48,654 nucleotides of DNA, from contig JAADGV010000038.1 of assembly GCA_013152205.1 (NCBI GenBank), positions 1 to 48,654 on the forward strand, read 5' to 3'. The stretch is from Planctomycetota bacterium (GTDB lineage Bacteria > Planctomycetota > Planctomycetia > Pirellulales > Lacipirellulaceae). Positions 33,918-43,700 of the stretch are shown here, in pieces. Every line of letters starts with the position of its first letter. The first letter of the stretch is position 1. The translations under genes were made by a program, and so were the position numbers. A model generated the notes under the pieces. The model saw only the letters and a program-made list of their open reading frames with translations, had not been told where the DNA came from and ran no database searches.

Positions 33918-34766
33918 ATGCGAACGATTCGCAATAAGGTTGCACTGGTAACCGGAGCAGCGTCGGGTATTGGCAGGGCGATCGCTCTTCGTTTGGCGCA
34001 GGAAGGCGCCGATCTTTTTTTACTCGATGTCGATGAGCCGGGGCTAGAGAACGTGGTGGCAGCGGCAAAGCAGGAAGGCGTGCAAGCACTTGGGCAGTAC
34101 TGCGACGTGAGCAGCCCGCAGCAAATCGCCAGGAGTGTTGGGTACGTACTAGGACGCTGGAATGTGGTCGACATCTTGGTGAATAACGCCGGGGTTACCT
34201 ACTACGGCGAAACCGACAAGATGGCGACCGAGCACTGCGAAAAATTATTGGCCATCAATTTGCATGCGCCAATTCATTTCACGCGAGAGCTATTGCCAAC
34301 GATGCTCAAGCAGCCAGAAGCTCATGTACTGAATGTAGCCAGTTTTTTTGGTCTAATCGGAACCCGTCGGCTCGCCGCGTATACAAGTAGCAAGTTTGGC
34401 GTGGTAGGATTCAGCGAGTCTTTGCGTGCCGAGTATGGCAAGCATGGGCTGGGCGTTACCGCGTTATGCCCAGGTTTTGTGGATACGAATCTGTTTGCCG
34501 CAGCAGCGCGAGGTTCCGATCAGCCTGAAAGCAAGTTGCCACCTCAGTGGATGCTCACAACGCCGGAGAAAATTGCCAATCGCGCGATTAAAGCGATCCG
34601 TCGAAATCAAGCATTGGTCGTCCAACAGCCCTACGCCAAGCTGGCCTATTACGGCAAGCGTTTCTTTCCGGGCGTGATCGACTGGGCCTATCATCTGAGC
34701 CGTCGAACGAAAAGCCGCCAAGTGGAGAACAGTGCCTCGGAGACCGAACGCCGAACGGCTGCCTAG
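33918..34766 (+). CDS. Short-chain dehydrogenase/reductase
   Basis: 282 residues, ATG after GGGGG about 8 nt upstream. Classical SDR: cofactor motif TGAASGIG, then NNAG, and catalytic Ser142, Tyr155 and Lys159 (YTSSK). Asp at DVDEP after the second strand suggests NAD preference. The C-terminus (KLAYYGKRFFPGVIDWAYHL) has the hydrophobic, aromatic character of SDRs acting on lipids or sterol-like substrates. It probably processes the same compound as the PhyH oxygenase upstream. Confidence 0.9.
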   Translation: MRTIRNKVALVTGAASGIGRAIALRLAQEGADLFLLDVDEPGLENVVAAAKQEGVQALGQYCDVSSPQQIARSVGYVLGRWNVVDILVNNAGVTYYGETDKMATEHCEKLLAINLHAPIHFTRELLPTMLKQPEAHVLNVASFFGLIGTRRLAAYTSSKFGVVGFSESLRAEYGKHGLGVTALCPGFVDTNLFAAAARGSDQPESKLPPQWMLTTPEKIANRAIKAIRRNQALVVQQPYAKLAYYGKRFFPGVIDWAYHLSRRTKSRQVENSASETERRTAA

Positions 34767-35013
34767 TGCTGAAATTATGGGATTCTCGGTGTTCTCTGTG
34801 GCTTATCTGTTTCTGAACTGTGGACTTTGCACTCTCCTGCCGGCATCGTCACCACAGCGACAAAAAATGCCTTAATTTTAGGCTGATTTTGAGTGTGGCT
34901 TCGACCCATGCTACGGTACAATCGAGCCATCTGGTCGATTCCTCGACGTGGATAATTTTCTTCTATCGAAATTCTCAACCAATACTGATTAATCACGCTT
35001 CAGGAGGAACACT

Positions 35014-35877
35014 ATGGGGCATTGTACAAAACACTGGTTCTACACTTCCATTTGCCTATTAACGATGGCTCTCTGTCTTGTTGTTCCTAAAATCCCAAGC
35101 GCCAGCGCCAAGGAGCCAATAACTCCGAACACAGGGCCAATCGACCTGCTCGAAAACAACCTCAGCAAGTTGTACACCTGGCTAAAACCAACGAAGTACG
35201 AAGATCCGCTGAACGTCTATTCGCTCAAAGACGGCGTGCTGCAAATCTCTGGCGAAGCCTGGGGCGGCCTGACCTCCAAAGACGAGTATGCCAACTACCA
35301 CATGGTCATGGAATTCAAGTGGGGCGAGCGAACCTGGACAAACCGCAAAGACCGTTCACGAGATTCGGGAGTCTTAGTGCATTGCATCGGCCCTGACGGC
35401 GGCTATAGCGGTATTTGGATGGCCTCGATCGAAGCGCAGATTATCGAAGGCGGTACCGGCGACTTCCTCGTCCTTCAAGGCAAAAACGAAGACGGTAGCG
35501 CGGTTTCCCCCGCTCCCTCCCTCTCTGCCGAAGTGGGCAAAGATCGCAAGGGCGCAATGATTTGGAAAAAAGGTGGCGAGAAAATAACCATTTCCGCCGG
35601 GCGCATCAACTGGTACGGACGCGACCCCGACTGGAAAGACGTCCTCGGCTTTCGAGGCGAAGAAGACGTAGCAAGCCCGTCTGGCCAGTGGACCAGATTT
35701 GATGTCATCTGCGATGGCGACAAAATAACCACCTTGGTCAACGGGATCGTCGTCAACCAAGGTTTCGACGCCATACCTTCGGCTGGCAAAGTCCTTGTCC
35801 AATCCGAAGGCGCCGAGATGTTCGTCCGCCGTTGGGAACTCTGGCCGTTGGGCAAAGCTCCGGAATACGAAAAATAA
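35014..35877 (+). CDS. Secreted DUF1080-like protein
   Basis: 287 residues, ATG preceded by CAGGAGGAAC, the best ribosome site in the window. Signal peptide with hydrophobic core ICLLTMALCLVVP and a likely cleavage after ASA. The jellyroll matches the DUF1080 family loosely: YHMVMEFKWGERTW, DSGVLVHCIGPDGGYSGIWM, and the final strand SEGAEMFVRRWELWPL. It differs throughout from the 30302 gene, so the two are distant paralogs. Likely acts on keto-glycosides or binds glycans outside the cytoplasm. Confidence 0.88.
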   Translation: MGHCTKHWFYTSICLLTMALCLVVPKIPSASAKEPITPNTGPIDLLENNLSKLYTWLKPTKYEDPLNVYSLKDGVLQISGEAWGGLTSKDEYANYHMVMEFKWGERTWTNRKDRSRDSGVLVHCIGPDGGYSGIWMASIEAQIIEGGTGDFLVLQGKNEDGSAVSPAPSLSAEVGKDRKGAMIWKKGGEKITISAGRINWYGRDPDWKDVLGFRGEEDVASPSGQWTRFDVICDGDKITTLVNGIVVNQGFDAIPSAGKVLVQSEGAEMFVRRWELWPLGKAPEYEK

Positions 35878-36016
35878 TCAGTCTCGAAAGCTCTGCTCGA
35901 CTGTTTGACACATCACATGCCGGCAAGTGCTTCTCTGCTAGAGGTGCAATTCTCCCCTCGCGGGGTGAACCATTTTTTGGTTCGCGTGTCGATACCGTTG
36001 GTGAAAACCTAAAACT

Positions 36017-36625
36017 ATGATTGCGATTATTGATTACCAAATGGGCAACCTCCGCAGCGTTCAAAAGGGATTTGAACGAGTGGGTCATGCTGCCACGATT
36101 ACGAGCGACCCGGCGATAATCGCCCAAGCTAGCAAACTTGTACTGCCAGGCGTTGGCGCATTTGCCGACGCCATTGCAGAACTCAAGCAACGAGAATTGG
36201 TCGAGCCAATCCGCAGCGCGATCAGCAGTGGCAAGCCGTTTCTCGGCATTTGCTTGGGGCTGCAACTACTCTTTGACCGTAGCCTAGAAGATGGCGAGTA
36301 CGAAGGCCTGGGCATCATTCCAGGCGAAGTGCGTCGCTTCGACGTCCCTAAGGAATACAAAGTGCCACACATGGGCTGGAATCAAGTCCATTTCAAACGT
36401 CGGCCACCGATCTTCGCTGGCCTCGAAGAGGATGCTCATTTCTACTTTGTCCACTCGTACTATGTCGTTCCCAAAGACGACAGTGTCGTGGCTTGCGAAG
36501 CGTCCTATCCCGACCCATTCTGTGCTGCCGTCTGGCGCGACAACCTGTATGCGTCGCAATTCCACCCAGAAAAGAGCCAAAGCGCAGGACTCCGAGTGCT
36601 AAAAAACTTCGCCGAGCTTACTTAG
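36017..36625 (+). CDS. hisH: Imidazole glycerol phosphate synthase, glutaminase subunit
   Basis: 202 residues, cytoplasmic. Catalytic triad Cys79 (GICLGLQ), His183 and Glu185 (FHPEKSQ), with the typical start [14 protein letters not shown] and PHMGWNQV. HisH supplies ammonia from glutamine to HisF for histidine and AICAR synthesis. No hisF, hisA or other his gene is next to it, so the his genes are scattered in this genome. Confidence 0.96.
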   Translation: MIAIIDYQMGNLRSVQKGFERVGHAATITSDPAIIAQASKLVLPGVGAFADAIAELKQRELVEPIRSAISSGKPFLGICLGLQLLFDRSLEDGEYEGLGIIPGEVRRFDVPKEYKVPHMGWNQVHFKRRPPIFAGLEEDAHFYFVHSYYVVPKDDSVVACEASYPDPFCAAVWRDNLYASQFHPEKSQSAGLRVLKNFAELT

Positions 36626-37120
36626 TTCGACTTTTGAAATTGGAAAAGGGGTTAGTGGGCTAGGATCTGGGGGCTGGGGAATGGGTCGTTTCACTCTCTA
36701 GCTCCTCTCAGTTTTGTAAGGTGGGAGGTTCTGTCGGCGGATTGGGCTTACCATTCCGAATCGTTTCGCCGCAGACAGATTTACGCACCTTTTTTCTGTT
36801 CGGATGAGTGTTTTGCGGGAGGATGTCGTGGCCGATACCGCTAACGAATCCACTTTGGGTTTACGTGACTCTCGAAAACGTAAATTGGTAAGTTACTCTG
36901 GCGTTTTTCGGGATTCTATTCGAGGCCCTGCCCATCGCGTAAAGCGTGACTCTAGCGGCACTTCTGGCCTGATGTCCTGCTCACGGACGTGAGTGAAAAA
37001 TAGTTTTTTCGCGGATTTCTCTGAATCTATCCAAGAAATGCGGGCCATGCGCATCCAACCCTTTGTATAGATTACGATAGCGTTTGGCGTTTCTGAAGAT
37101 ATCGTTCACGAAGATAGATA
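36626..37120. other. Gap holding a short mobile-like repeat
   Basis: Apart from copy B of the terminal-inverted-repeat element (36776-36900) and a G-rich phrase near 36650-36695, I see no gene. An open frame from 36804 (62 codons) is discussed under rejected items. The promoter of the sigma factor gene should lie in the last 80 bases. Confidence 0.6.
36776..36900. repeat. Copy B of the 128-bp element
   Basis: 125 bp. Ends CAGATTTACGCACC (36776-36789) and GGTAAGTTACTCTG (36887-36900) still pair at 10 of 14 positions; interior 36808-36851 matches copy A at 40 of 44, all differences being transitions. Same orientation as copy A. Confidence 0.78.
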
Positions 37121-37699
37121 TTGAAAAGGCGATTGAGTCGATTGGCTGCTACAGACGAACAACTCATTGCCCGGTTTCAAACCTCCGGCGCCACAGCCGA
37201 CCTCGACGAATTGGTCGAGCGTCATTTGGGCATGGTTCGGAATTTGGCTTACCGAGTGGTTGTATGTAACGCGGCTGCGGATGACATTTCGCAGGAAGTG
37301 TTTGTGAAGGTAATGCGCAGCGCACATACCTATCGTGGACAGGCGAATTTTTCGACATGGCTTTATCGAATTACCATCAACACGGCCAAAGAACATCTGA
37401 GGAAGCAGGCATCTGTCGATAAGCTGTCGGACAGCAAGCAGGCTACGGACGATCGGCAGATCGAACGACCCGACCAAACCGCTATTTACGGTGAAACCGT
37501 AGCTGAGGTTGAACAAGCTTTAGCCAAGCTGTCGGTGAAATTGCGTACGGCGATTGTGCTTACTGCGATCGAACATTTATCGGTAAAGGAAGCGGCGGCA
37601 ATCGAAGGATGCACGGCTGCCACGATGCACTGGCGAATTCACCAAGCTCGTAAGCAGCTAAAACAATTTTTATGCAGGTATTTCAGCCATGACTCCTAA
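37121..37699 (+). CDS. ECF-type RNA polymerase sigma factor
   Basis: 192 residues. Region 2 is 'LVERHLGMVRNLAYRVVVCN' followed by DDISQEVFVKVMRSA and FSTWLYRITINTAKEHLR; region 4 is LSVKEAAAIEGCTAATMHWRIHQARKQLKQ. No region 3, as in the ECF group. The start is unsure: TTG at 37121, 37133 or 37142 are all possible, and AAAAGG (37124-37129) would serve the later ones. It overlaps the next gene by 11 bases, the usual sigma/anti-sigma arrangement. Confidence 0.93.
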   Translation: MKRRLSRLAATDEQLIARFQTSGATADLDELVERHLGMVRNLAYRVVVCNAAADDISQEVFVKVMRSAHTYRGQANFSTWLYRITINTAKEHLRKQASVDKLSDSKQATDDRQIERPDQTAIYGETVAEVEQALAKLSVKLRTAIVLTAIEHLSVKEAAAIEGCTAATMHWRIHQARKQLKQFLCRYFSHDS

Positions 37700-38492
37700 C
37701 GCAGACAATCAACTCGATCGACTGCTTGAAGACTGGGCCGACAAGAGTGCCGTCAGCGCAGAGGAGTTGGCTGTTCTGCAGCGTCGGGTCGTCGAGCGTC
37801 TGGCCGATGGTAGTGCAGGCGAGTTGGAATTAGCACGGCCTTCGACTGTGTCTCGACGATTCATAGCAGCCGGGTTGGCGACGGCAGCGGTCTTGCTCGT
37901 TTCGATTGGCGTCTGGCGCTATCCTCTTTGGCAGCCGACGACTGGCAATCCGTCGCAATTCGCTAGCCGGTTTGATAGGAACGACACGGCAGGATCGTTT
38001 GAGGCGTGCTGGCCCAAGCATCTTGTACATCAGCAACGGTTGCTGGAGGAATACCAAGATGTATTTGGGCATGGTTTGGCCTGGGTGGCTGAAACCGAGC
38101 AAAGTTGCGATGTTGGTCTCGCGGCTTCGGGTTCGAAAGAAGTTGCACCGAGCGAATACGTTGCCATTCAACTCTGGCTTGTTGCTCGTAACAAACGAGA
38201 CGGCCAGTCGGAGGTACACACGGTTAGCGTATTGGTTGGACGCGAGGAATTAGTCGAGATTCCCGCGGCGGCTGGCGGTGGTCGATTGGCCATTTGGGCG
38301 TATCCGGTCGACGAGGAGATGATTTCGATTGATTTTCGCTACCAGCCCTCTTCGGTGGCTGGCGCCGAAATAGACAGCAGCAACTTACAGCGAGTTGGTC
38401 GAGTAACAAACATCCACAGCTTTGAGCGTGATGGCGTCGAGTACCGTCTCTACCAGACTGCCGACTTGCTTGATGGCGATGACCTCGGATAG
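37689..38492 (+). CDS. Membrane protein, probable anti-sigma partner
   Basis: 267 residues. A cytoplasmic N-terminus of about 55 residues (NQLDRLLEDWADKSAVSAEE) precedes one transmembrane helix (FIAAGLATAAVLLVSIGVW), then a 190-residue extracytoplasmic domain of beta character. This topology and the 11-base overlap with the ECF gene suggest a membrane-bound regulator of the sigma factor. There is no HxxxCxxC zinc anti-sigma motif, so the mode of binding would differ from ZAS proteins. Confidence 0.8.
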   Translation: MTPNADNQLDRLLEDWADKSAVSAEELAVLQRRVVERLADGSAGELELARPSTVSRRFIAAGLATAAVLLVSIGVWRYPLWQPTTGNPSQFASRFDRNDTAGSFEACWPKHLVHQQRLLEEYQDVFGHGLAWVAETEQSCDVGLAASGSKEVAPSEYVAIQLWLVARNKRDGQSEVHTVSVLVGREELVEIPAAAGGGRLAIWAYPVDEEMISIDFRYQPSSVAGAEIDSSNLQRVGRVTNIHSFERDGVEYRLYQTADLLDGDDLG

Positions 38493-38526
38493 CCTATCGC
38501 AGCCGTTGGCCGCAACCAAACAAAGG

Positions 38527-38601
38527 GAAACCACTAATGAACGCAGATAAACGCTGATTCGGATATATTTCCGCCAGCTATTTGCGTTTATTAGTGGTTT
38601 C
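38527..38601. repeat. Dispersed inverted repeat (long hairpin)
   Basis: GAAACCACTAATGAACGCA (38527-38545) and TGCGTTTATTAGTGGTTTC (38583-38601) pair at 18 of 19 positions around a 37-base loop. It stands between the sigma/anti-sigma pair and the following secreted-protein genes and may act as a partial terminator or mRNA stabiliser. Confidence 0.78.
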
Positions 38602-38664
38602 TTCTTCCAAAAAAAGTGTGTTAAGAAAGCAAGATTTTACGGGTTTGTTTTGCAAGTGTTTGTT

Positions 38665-39723
38665 ATGTCACGTCTATCACTAACACTACCCTTGATCGCC
38701 ATGCTAGCCATTTGCTTGCCTAGACATCTTACCTTAGGCCAAGAAAAACTGGTCGAGAGCGCGGGTGAGCTTATACCTGTGAGCAATCGCTCGTGCGTCT
38801 TCGCCGACGAGAAAACCTTTTTTGACTATTCCCCTAAGAACGTCGCGGCCAGACATGCCGACTGGCAGATTGATTGGTCTCTTATGGTGGGAGCTAGGAC
38901 CATTGCTCGCGGCAGCAGCGAGGCGATTGTTCCTGCTGACTCGGATGTTCCGCTCTACCTGGCCGAGATTCCGACGCCAACTTTGCGGGATGATGTCGTA
39001 TTGTCTGCTGAATTGCGAATGACTTGGACTGCTGGCAGAAAGAAGTATCAACACAACCGACCACTTTTCATCTTTTCTCGCAATCTCTTCCCGACAAAAC
39101 AGTCGCTTTTGGAAAATGCCCAAATAAAACTCTTCGATGCCGATGGCAGGACGGCTGAATTGCTGGAGAAGAATGAGATTCCGCATTCGCGATTGCTCAA
39201 TCTGTCGGCCATCGATCTGGTGACCGAAGGAATTGTGTTGGTGGGCGAAGGCGTTTCTTTTCGCAAGCAGCGAAAGCTTGCGGAATCGCTCCTTCGAGTG
39301 GCCCAACGAGGAGTACCCGTACTGTGCTTGGCTCCTTCCGAAGGTGACATACCATTGGCTATGCGGCAAGAAGGCGAGCTTATTCGGCCAAGTCGGCTTG
39401 CGCTGGAGCGTGGCCACGTGGTTCGCCGCTACGACAAGCGATTTGACGAAATCCCCATTGTTTGCCACCTGTCGCTGGAGTCCCGACGGAACGAAGTCGT
39501 GCTCAGCGCTATTGATGGCAAAGACGATTGGGCTTGGTTGGACATGGAATTTTCGCCGGAAGCGTCTGGGAAACCGCCCGGAAGACTGATTGTTTGTGGC
39601 CTGGGCATCGTCACCCATTGGGATAAAAGTCCGGTGCCCAGATATCTATTTGTTCGTTTGCTAGAAGAGTTGACTAGTATTCAGTCAACCATGGAGAAAC
39701 AGAAAAATGTATTTACTCAATAA
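38665..39723 (+). CDS. Secreted protein with amidotransferase-like fold, unknown
   Basis: 352 residues from ATG 38665. Signal peptide MSRLSLTLPLIAMLAICLPRHLTLG. The first part (about 30-140) is beta-rich and resembles a carbohydrate-binding sandwich; the second (about 150-340) carries an alpha/beta segment 'VLVGEGVSFRKQRKLAESLL' then RVAQRGVPVLCLAPSEG, similar to the GATase-like domain found in some glycoside hydrolases, but no catalytic Cys/His pair is obvious. It overlaps the next gene by 17 bases. Confidence 0.72.
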   Translation: MSRLSLTLPLIAMLAICLPRHLTLGQEKLVESAGELIPVSNRSCVFADEKTFFDYSPKNVAARHADWQIDWSLMVGARTIARGSSEAIVPADSDVPLYLAEIPTPTLRDDVVLSAELRMTWTAGRKKYQHNRPLFIFSRNLFPTKQSLLENAQIKLFDADGRTAELLEKNEIPHSRLLNLSAIDLVTEGIVLVGEGVSFRKQRKLAESLLRVAQRGVPVLCLAPSEGDIPLAMRQEGELIRPSRLALERGHVVRRYDKRFDEIPIVCHLSLESRRNEVVLSAIDGKDDWAWLDMEFSPEASGKPPGRLIVCGLGIVTHWDKSPVPRYLFVRLLEELTSIQSTMEKQKNVFTQ

Positions 39724-40711
39724 TAAATTTTGGGCGATCGTCGTCCTGCTATTTCTCGTGCAGCCGTTTGTCGGATACTCGCAAGAGAAAACTTCGGTCG
39801 ACGAAACACCTGCGGAAGTCGAGGAGCTACAGCTTATCGAGTACCCGATTGCGATTCTCCCCTTTCGTGAACGTGGAAAAGAAGTTGAAGAAATGGGCGG
39901 ACAGGTTGCCGACCTGATGTTTGCCAAGCTGGTGGTCGATCCGTCGCTGTTTCTGGTTGATCGTGAGGATCTCGATAAGACTTTGGGCGAGGCCGAGCTG
40001 AATCTCTCGGGTATCGTTAATCCCAATGAAGCGATCACCATTGGCCGACTGACCGGCGCCAAGCTGATTGTCACCGGGTCGGTCTTTCAGATCGACAACA
40101 CGATCTACGTCGTTGCAAAAATCATCGGCACTGAGACGAGCCGGGTGGTCGGAGCGTCGGTTAAGGGCGTTGTCGGGGATGGCCTTGGTGGGTTAGTCGA
40201 CCGGTTAGGGTCGGAGATCGTCCGTTCGATCAAGAAACGTTCTGATGCTTTGGTCGCTAAGCCTGTCGACAAGGGCGACCGAATCGCCGCCTTGCAAAAG
40301 AAGCTTGGCGACGCCAATCGGCCGAGCGTATTTATTTCGGTCGACGAACGACACGTAGGACGCGCGACGATCGACCCAGCCGCAGAAACCGAACTGATGC
40401 TGTTTTGTAAGAAAACCGGCTTTACGGTGATCGACCCAGACCAAGGCAGTTCGCAGCAAGCCGACTATCTCATTCAAGGCGAAGGCATGAGCGAATTTGC
40501 TACGCGGCATGGCAATCTTGTCTCTGTGAAGGCACGGCTTGAAGTAAAAATCGTAGACCGTGCAACTGGAAAAGTAGTGGCCATTGACCGTCAGACTCGT
40601 GTCGCGGTTGACTTGGTCGAGCAAATTGCCGGCAAGCAAGCGTTGCAAGAAGCGGCTGCGGATATTGCGGAGCGGATATTGCCGAAACTGGTTCAACACA
40701 ACGCGGAGTAG
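39707..40711 (+). CDS. Secreted CsgG/FlgO-like protein, two domains
   Basis: 334 residues, GGAGA about 10 nt before ATG 39707. Signal peptide MYLLNNKFWAIVVLLFLVQPFVGYSQ. Domain 1 (about 45-185) carries the CsgG/FlgO-type pattern: AILPFRERG, then LVDREDLDKTLGEAELNLSG, then AITIGRLTGAKLIVTGSV. Domain 2 (about 205-330), with LFCKKTGFTVIDPDQG and ADYLIQGEGMSE, looks like a related fold. There is no lipobox, so it is probably soluble in the periplasm. It begins a set of three consecutive genes sharing this domain. Confidence 0.85.
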   Translation: MYLLNNKFWAIVVLLFLVQPFVGYSQEKTSVDETPAEVEELQLIEYPIAILPFRERGKEVEEMGGQVADLMFAKLVVDPSLFLVDREDLDKTLGEAELNLSGIVNPNEAITIGRLTGAKLIVTGSVFQIDNTIYVVAKIIGTETSRVVGASVKGVVGDGLGGLVDRLGSEIVRSIKKRSDALVAKPVDKGDRIAALQKKLGDANRPSVFISVDERHVGRATIDPAAETELMLFCKKTGFTVIDPDQGSSQQADYLIQGEGMSEFATRHGNLVSVKARLEVKIVDRATGKVVAIDRQTRVAVDLVEQIAGKQALQEAAADIAERILPKLVQHNAE

Positions 40712-40717
40712 ACAGCG

Positions 40718-43700
40718 ATGCGATTAACTGCAACGAGTCGAGAAACAAATATCCATGTACTGATCGCGGTTGGCTTTTGCTTTGGATTGGTGACAAGCGT
40801 CTGCGCAGATAGCAGCGTTGCTCTGGTGACCTCAAGTCAACTGGCGTCGGCCCAGGCCACAGTTGAGTTAGCGACCATCAAATTAGCTGAAGATGAGAAG
40901 ATCAGCGTTATCGATCGGCAAGCTATTGAACAGGTACTCCAAGAGCAACAGCTCGCCTTGAACGGTGTCGCGAGCGGAGAGCAGGCGATTGTTCTTGGCC
41001 GTTTATTAGAGGTCGACATTTTCGCCGTTTATCTTCTCACCGAAGAGTATTCCAGGCTAATTGTGTTTGAAGCGACTCTGGGAGTGAGATTGCTTGACGA
41101 AAACTTTGATCTAGAAACTGACGACATCAATGTCTCTAACATAGTCAATTCGGTTCGTAGCTCGCTCACAAAACGAGAGTCACTTCGAAACCGAGGGTTA
41201 CACTTTGTTTCGTTCCATGGCTACCGCAACGCTGATCTGCCAGCATCTTGGTCGCCGTGGATCGAAGAGGTTCAGCGACGACTTGAACAGAGTTTTACCA
41301 ACACCGACGGAGTTGCCGTGCTGGAACGTTCCCAACTGCGGTACGTCAACATCGAGCGCGCCCAAACTCAGGCGAGCTTGCTGGCCTCTGCGGCGAATCT
41401 GGTGGTACAGTTCTCACGTTCAAAGTTACCAGACTCTGCGACAGTAACGCTGTTGGTCTCCTTGCCAGGGCAATCCGAGCCAAAAACTTTCTCGACGGTT
41501 GTTCCTCGAGTCAAATCTTCCGACGAACTGGGCAAGCTGACGCTAGAGGTCAGCCGGGCGGTCGCTACGGATGGCAAGTGGCAGCGGAGGAGTCAGCCAA
41601 CGCCATCGGAACTGCAGGTCCGTCAGCGTGAAGCAGGACGATTGCGTAGCGAGGCCCGACGTTTGCTTGCACGCGATGAATGGTTTGACGCCGCGGTGTT
41701 CAGCGAGGCGACTTTTGCCTTAGAACCCAAGAATCTTCGCGACTTAGCCTACCTTGCGTACACACTGGACTACTACGCCAAGGACTTGCTAGAGTCGCTC
41801 AATAATTCAAAGCCAACGACGCCTGATGAGCAAGACGCTGCTGAAGCTAGGGTGCTCAAAGCGATTGAAATCCTGGACTATCGTCTTGACCTAATTACCC
41901 AACTGCACGAACGCCGAAAGTACGAGGCTGACTGGCACATGCTTATGATCAAGCATGATGGTCAATTTCCTCCGTGGCATCTTGCGGTTTACGAACTTGG
42001 CAAACTACTAAAGCAGCCAGCGAATACGAGCGTCCAGCCAGCGAAAAAGCACCTGCAACGGTTCTACGACGTGTGGTTTGGCACTATCTTGCGTTATAAG
42101 CAGCAACACGTACGCAGCGCCGATGAAGCCCGACGTGTAATCTTCGAAACCTATCATCAGGGGCGCGCCTATCTGCGATATATCGCACTGTCACAGGGAA
42201 AGTGGCCTGAACTTTCTTTAGAGCAATACGATGGTTGGGCGAAAGTATTACGCGAACGGGGGTGGAACCGCGACACACCGGACAATATTGCAGCGCTAAA
42301 TGCGCTCCTTCGATTACTGGAGTTCCACAAGTACGAGCGTTATGACATGAGCGACGATCAGATCCAAATGATCATTCAGCGTTTGGAGAAGCTTGCAGAG
42401 CACTCATCCCAAGAAATTGCTCATCGGTCTCGTTTTCAAGCTGCTTCCATTCACATTGACCGGTTGGCGAAGAACAGGCCCTCATCAGCAGATCTCAACG
42501 CCAAGGTCGATCAATTTATCGAGGAGCTGACAGCGCCAATTATGGTAAAGCTGTCGGCGGATTTCCCACCACCGACTGCCGATGATATTCAACCTTCGGG
42601 TTGTTGGTCAGAAGCGATGATGACTGTGCGGTTCGATAGACGCATTACCCGACTGGCAGCCGAGCTGGGAGTTGTGTCTTCCTTACCCCCAGATTTTGAT
42701 CTGAAGAGAACGGCATGCCGCGCCAGGTTTGACGAGTGTATGGAACTCGACATCTTTTCTCCAGCGCTTTTTTACCGCTCGCTGCCACCACACGTCTTTA
42801 GTCGAAGCAATCACAGTGCCATCGGACCGGAAAATCTACCTCAGCGCATCACTTTTTACCAGGAAGTATTGTCTCAGTTACAGAGGGGCCAAGGAAAGCG
42901 GTCTACTCCCGAATTCGAGAAAGTTATTCTAGCCCTGGAAAGCGAACTCCAAGATGACCGAAGTACGCTGGCGAAGCTTGAAGCGAATGCTCATGGCGCA
43001 TCGGCCCTTGAGTCAAAACTAGGAATCGTAACGCCGTGGTCTCAATTGACGCTTCTTGCCGGTAAACCGGGGCTGCCTGAAAAGTGGAACGACCCTTCAT
43101 GGCCGCGCATTCTTGGCTTCTCTCACGACGAGCGCAATGTTTACTACCTACTGCAACACTCCCGCTCTGCCAATACGTCAGAGTCTTCTGTCTCCGTCTA
43201 TCGTATACCTCTTGCAGAACCATCCAACTCCATTCGGCTCAATAGCGCCACGGTCAAAGGACGCTACGTCGACTTGACTGATGAACAAGAAGAACATTAC
43301 GACAAGATTGCTAGCGCCCACGGGGAAGCGAGTCCGAACCCGATAGCTATGGATAAAAATTTCCTTTACTGGAATCGTATTGCCCGAGGTGTCTTGGTTA
43401 TACCATGGGACGGCAGCAAACCCTTCACTTTGGATGAGAGGTCGGGGCTCCCTTCGAATTTTATCCAGACGATTGCTCCAGGGAACGGCAAGCTGTACGC
43501 CTGGGTGGGACGCCCTCGCAAAGAAAGCATACTTGTCGAAGTGACGCCCACAACCCGTGCAGTACGTATATTGGCTTCAAGTGAGCGCGTCGAAGCTACC
43601 AACGAACTCGATAATCGAAAACCAACCACAACGAAGCTGATGTACTACGACGCTCCCAGGAATCGCCTCGTTTTCTGGTTCCGAAAGCAGATATGGGCGT

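Noticed and set aside
36017..36625. Part of a histidine operon
   Set aside because: No other his gene is found on either side within the window.
36804..36992. Small gene in the hisH-sigma gap (62 codons)
   Set aside because: The frame is interrupted in the homologous copy A and lacks a ribosome site; it is better explained as part of the repeated element.
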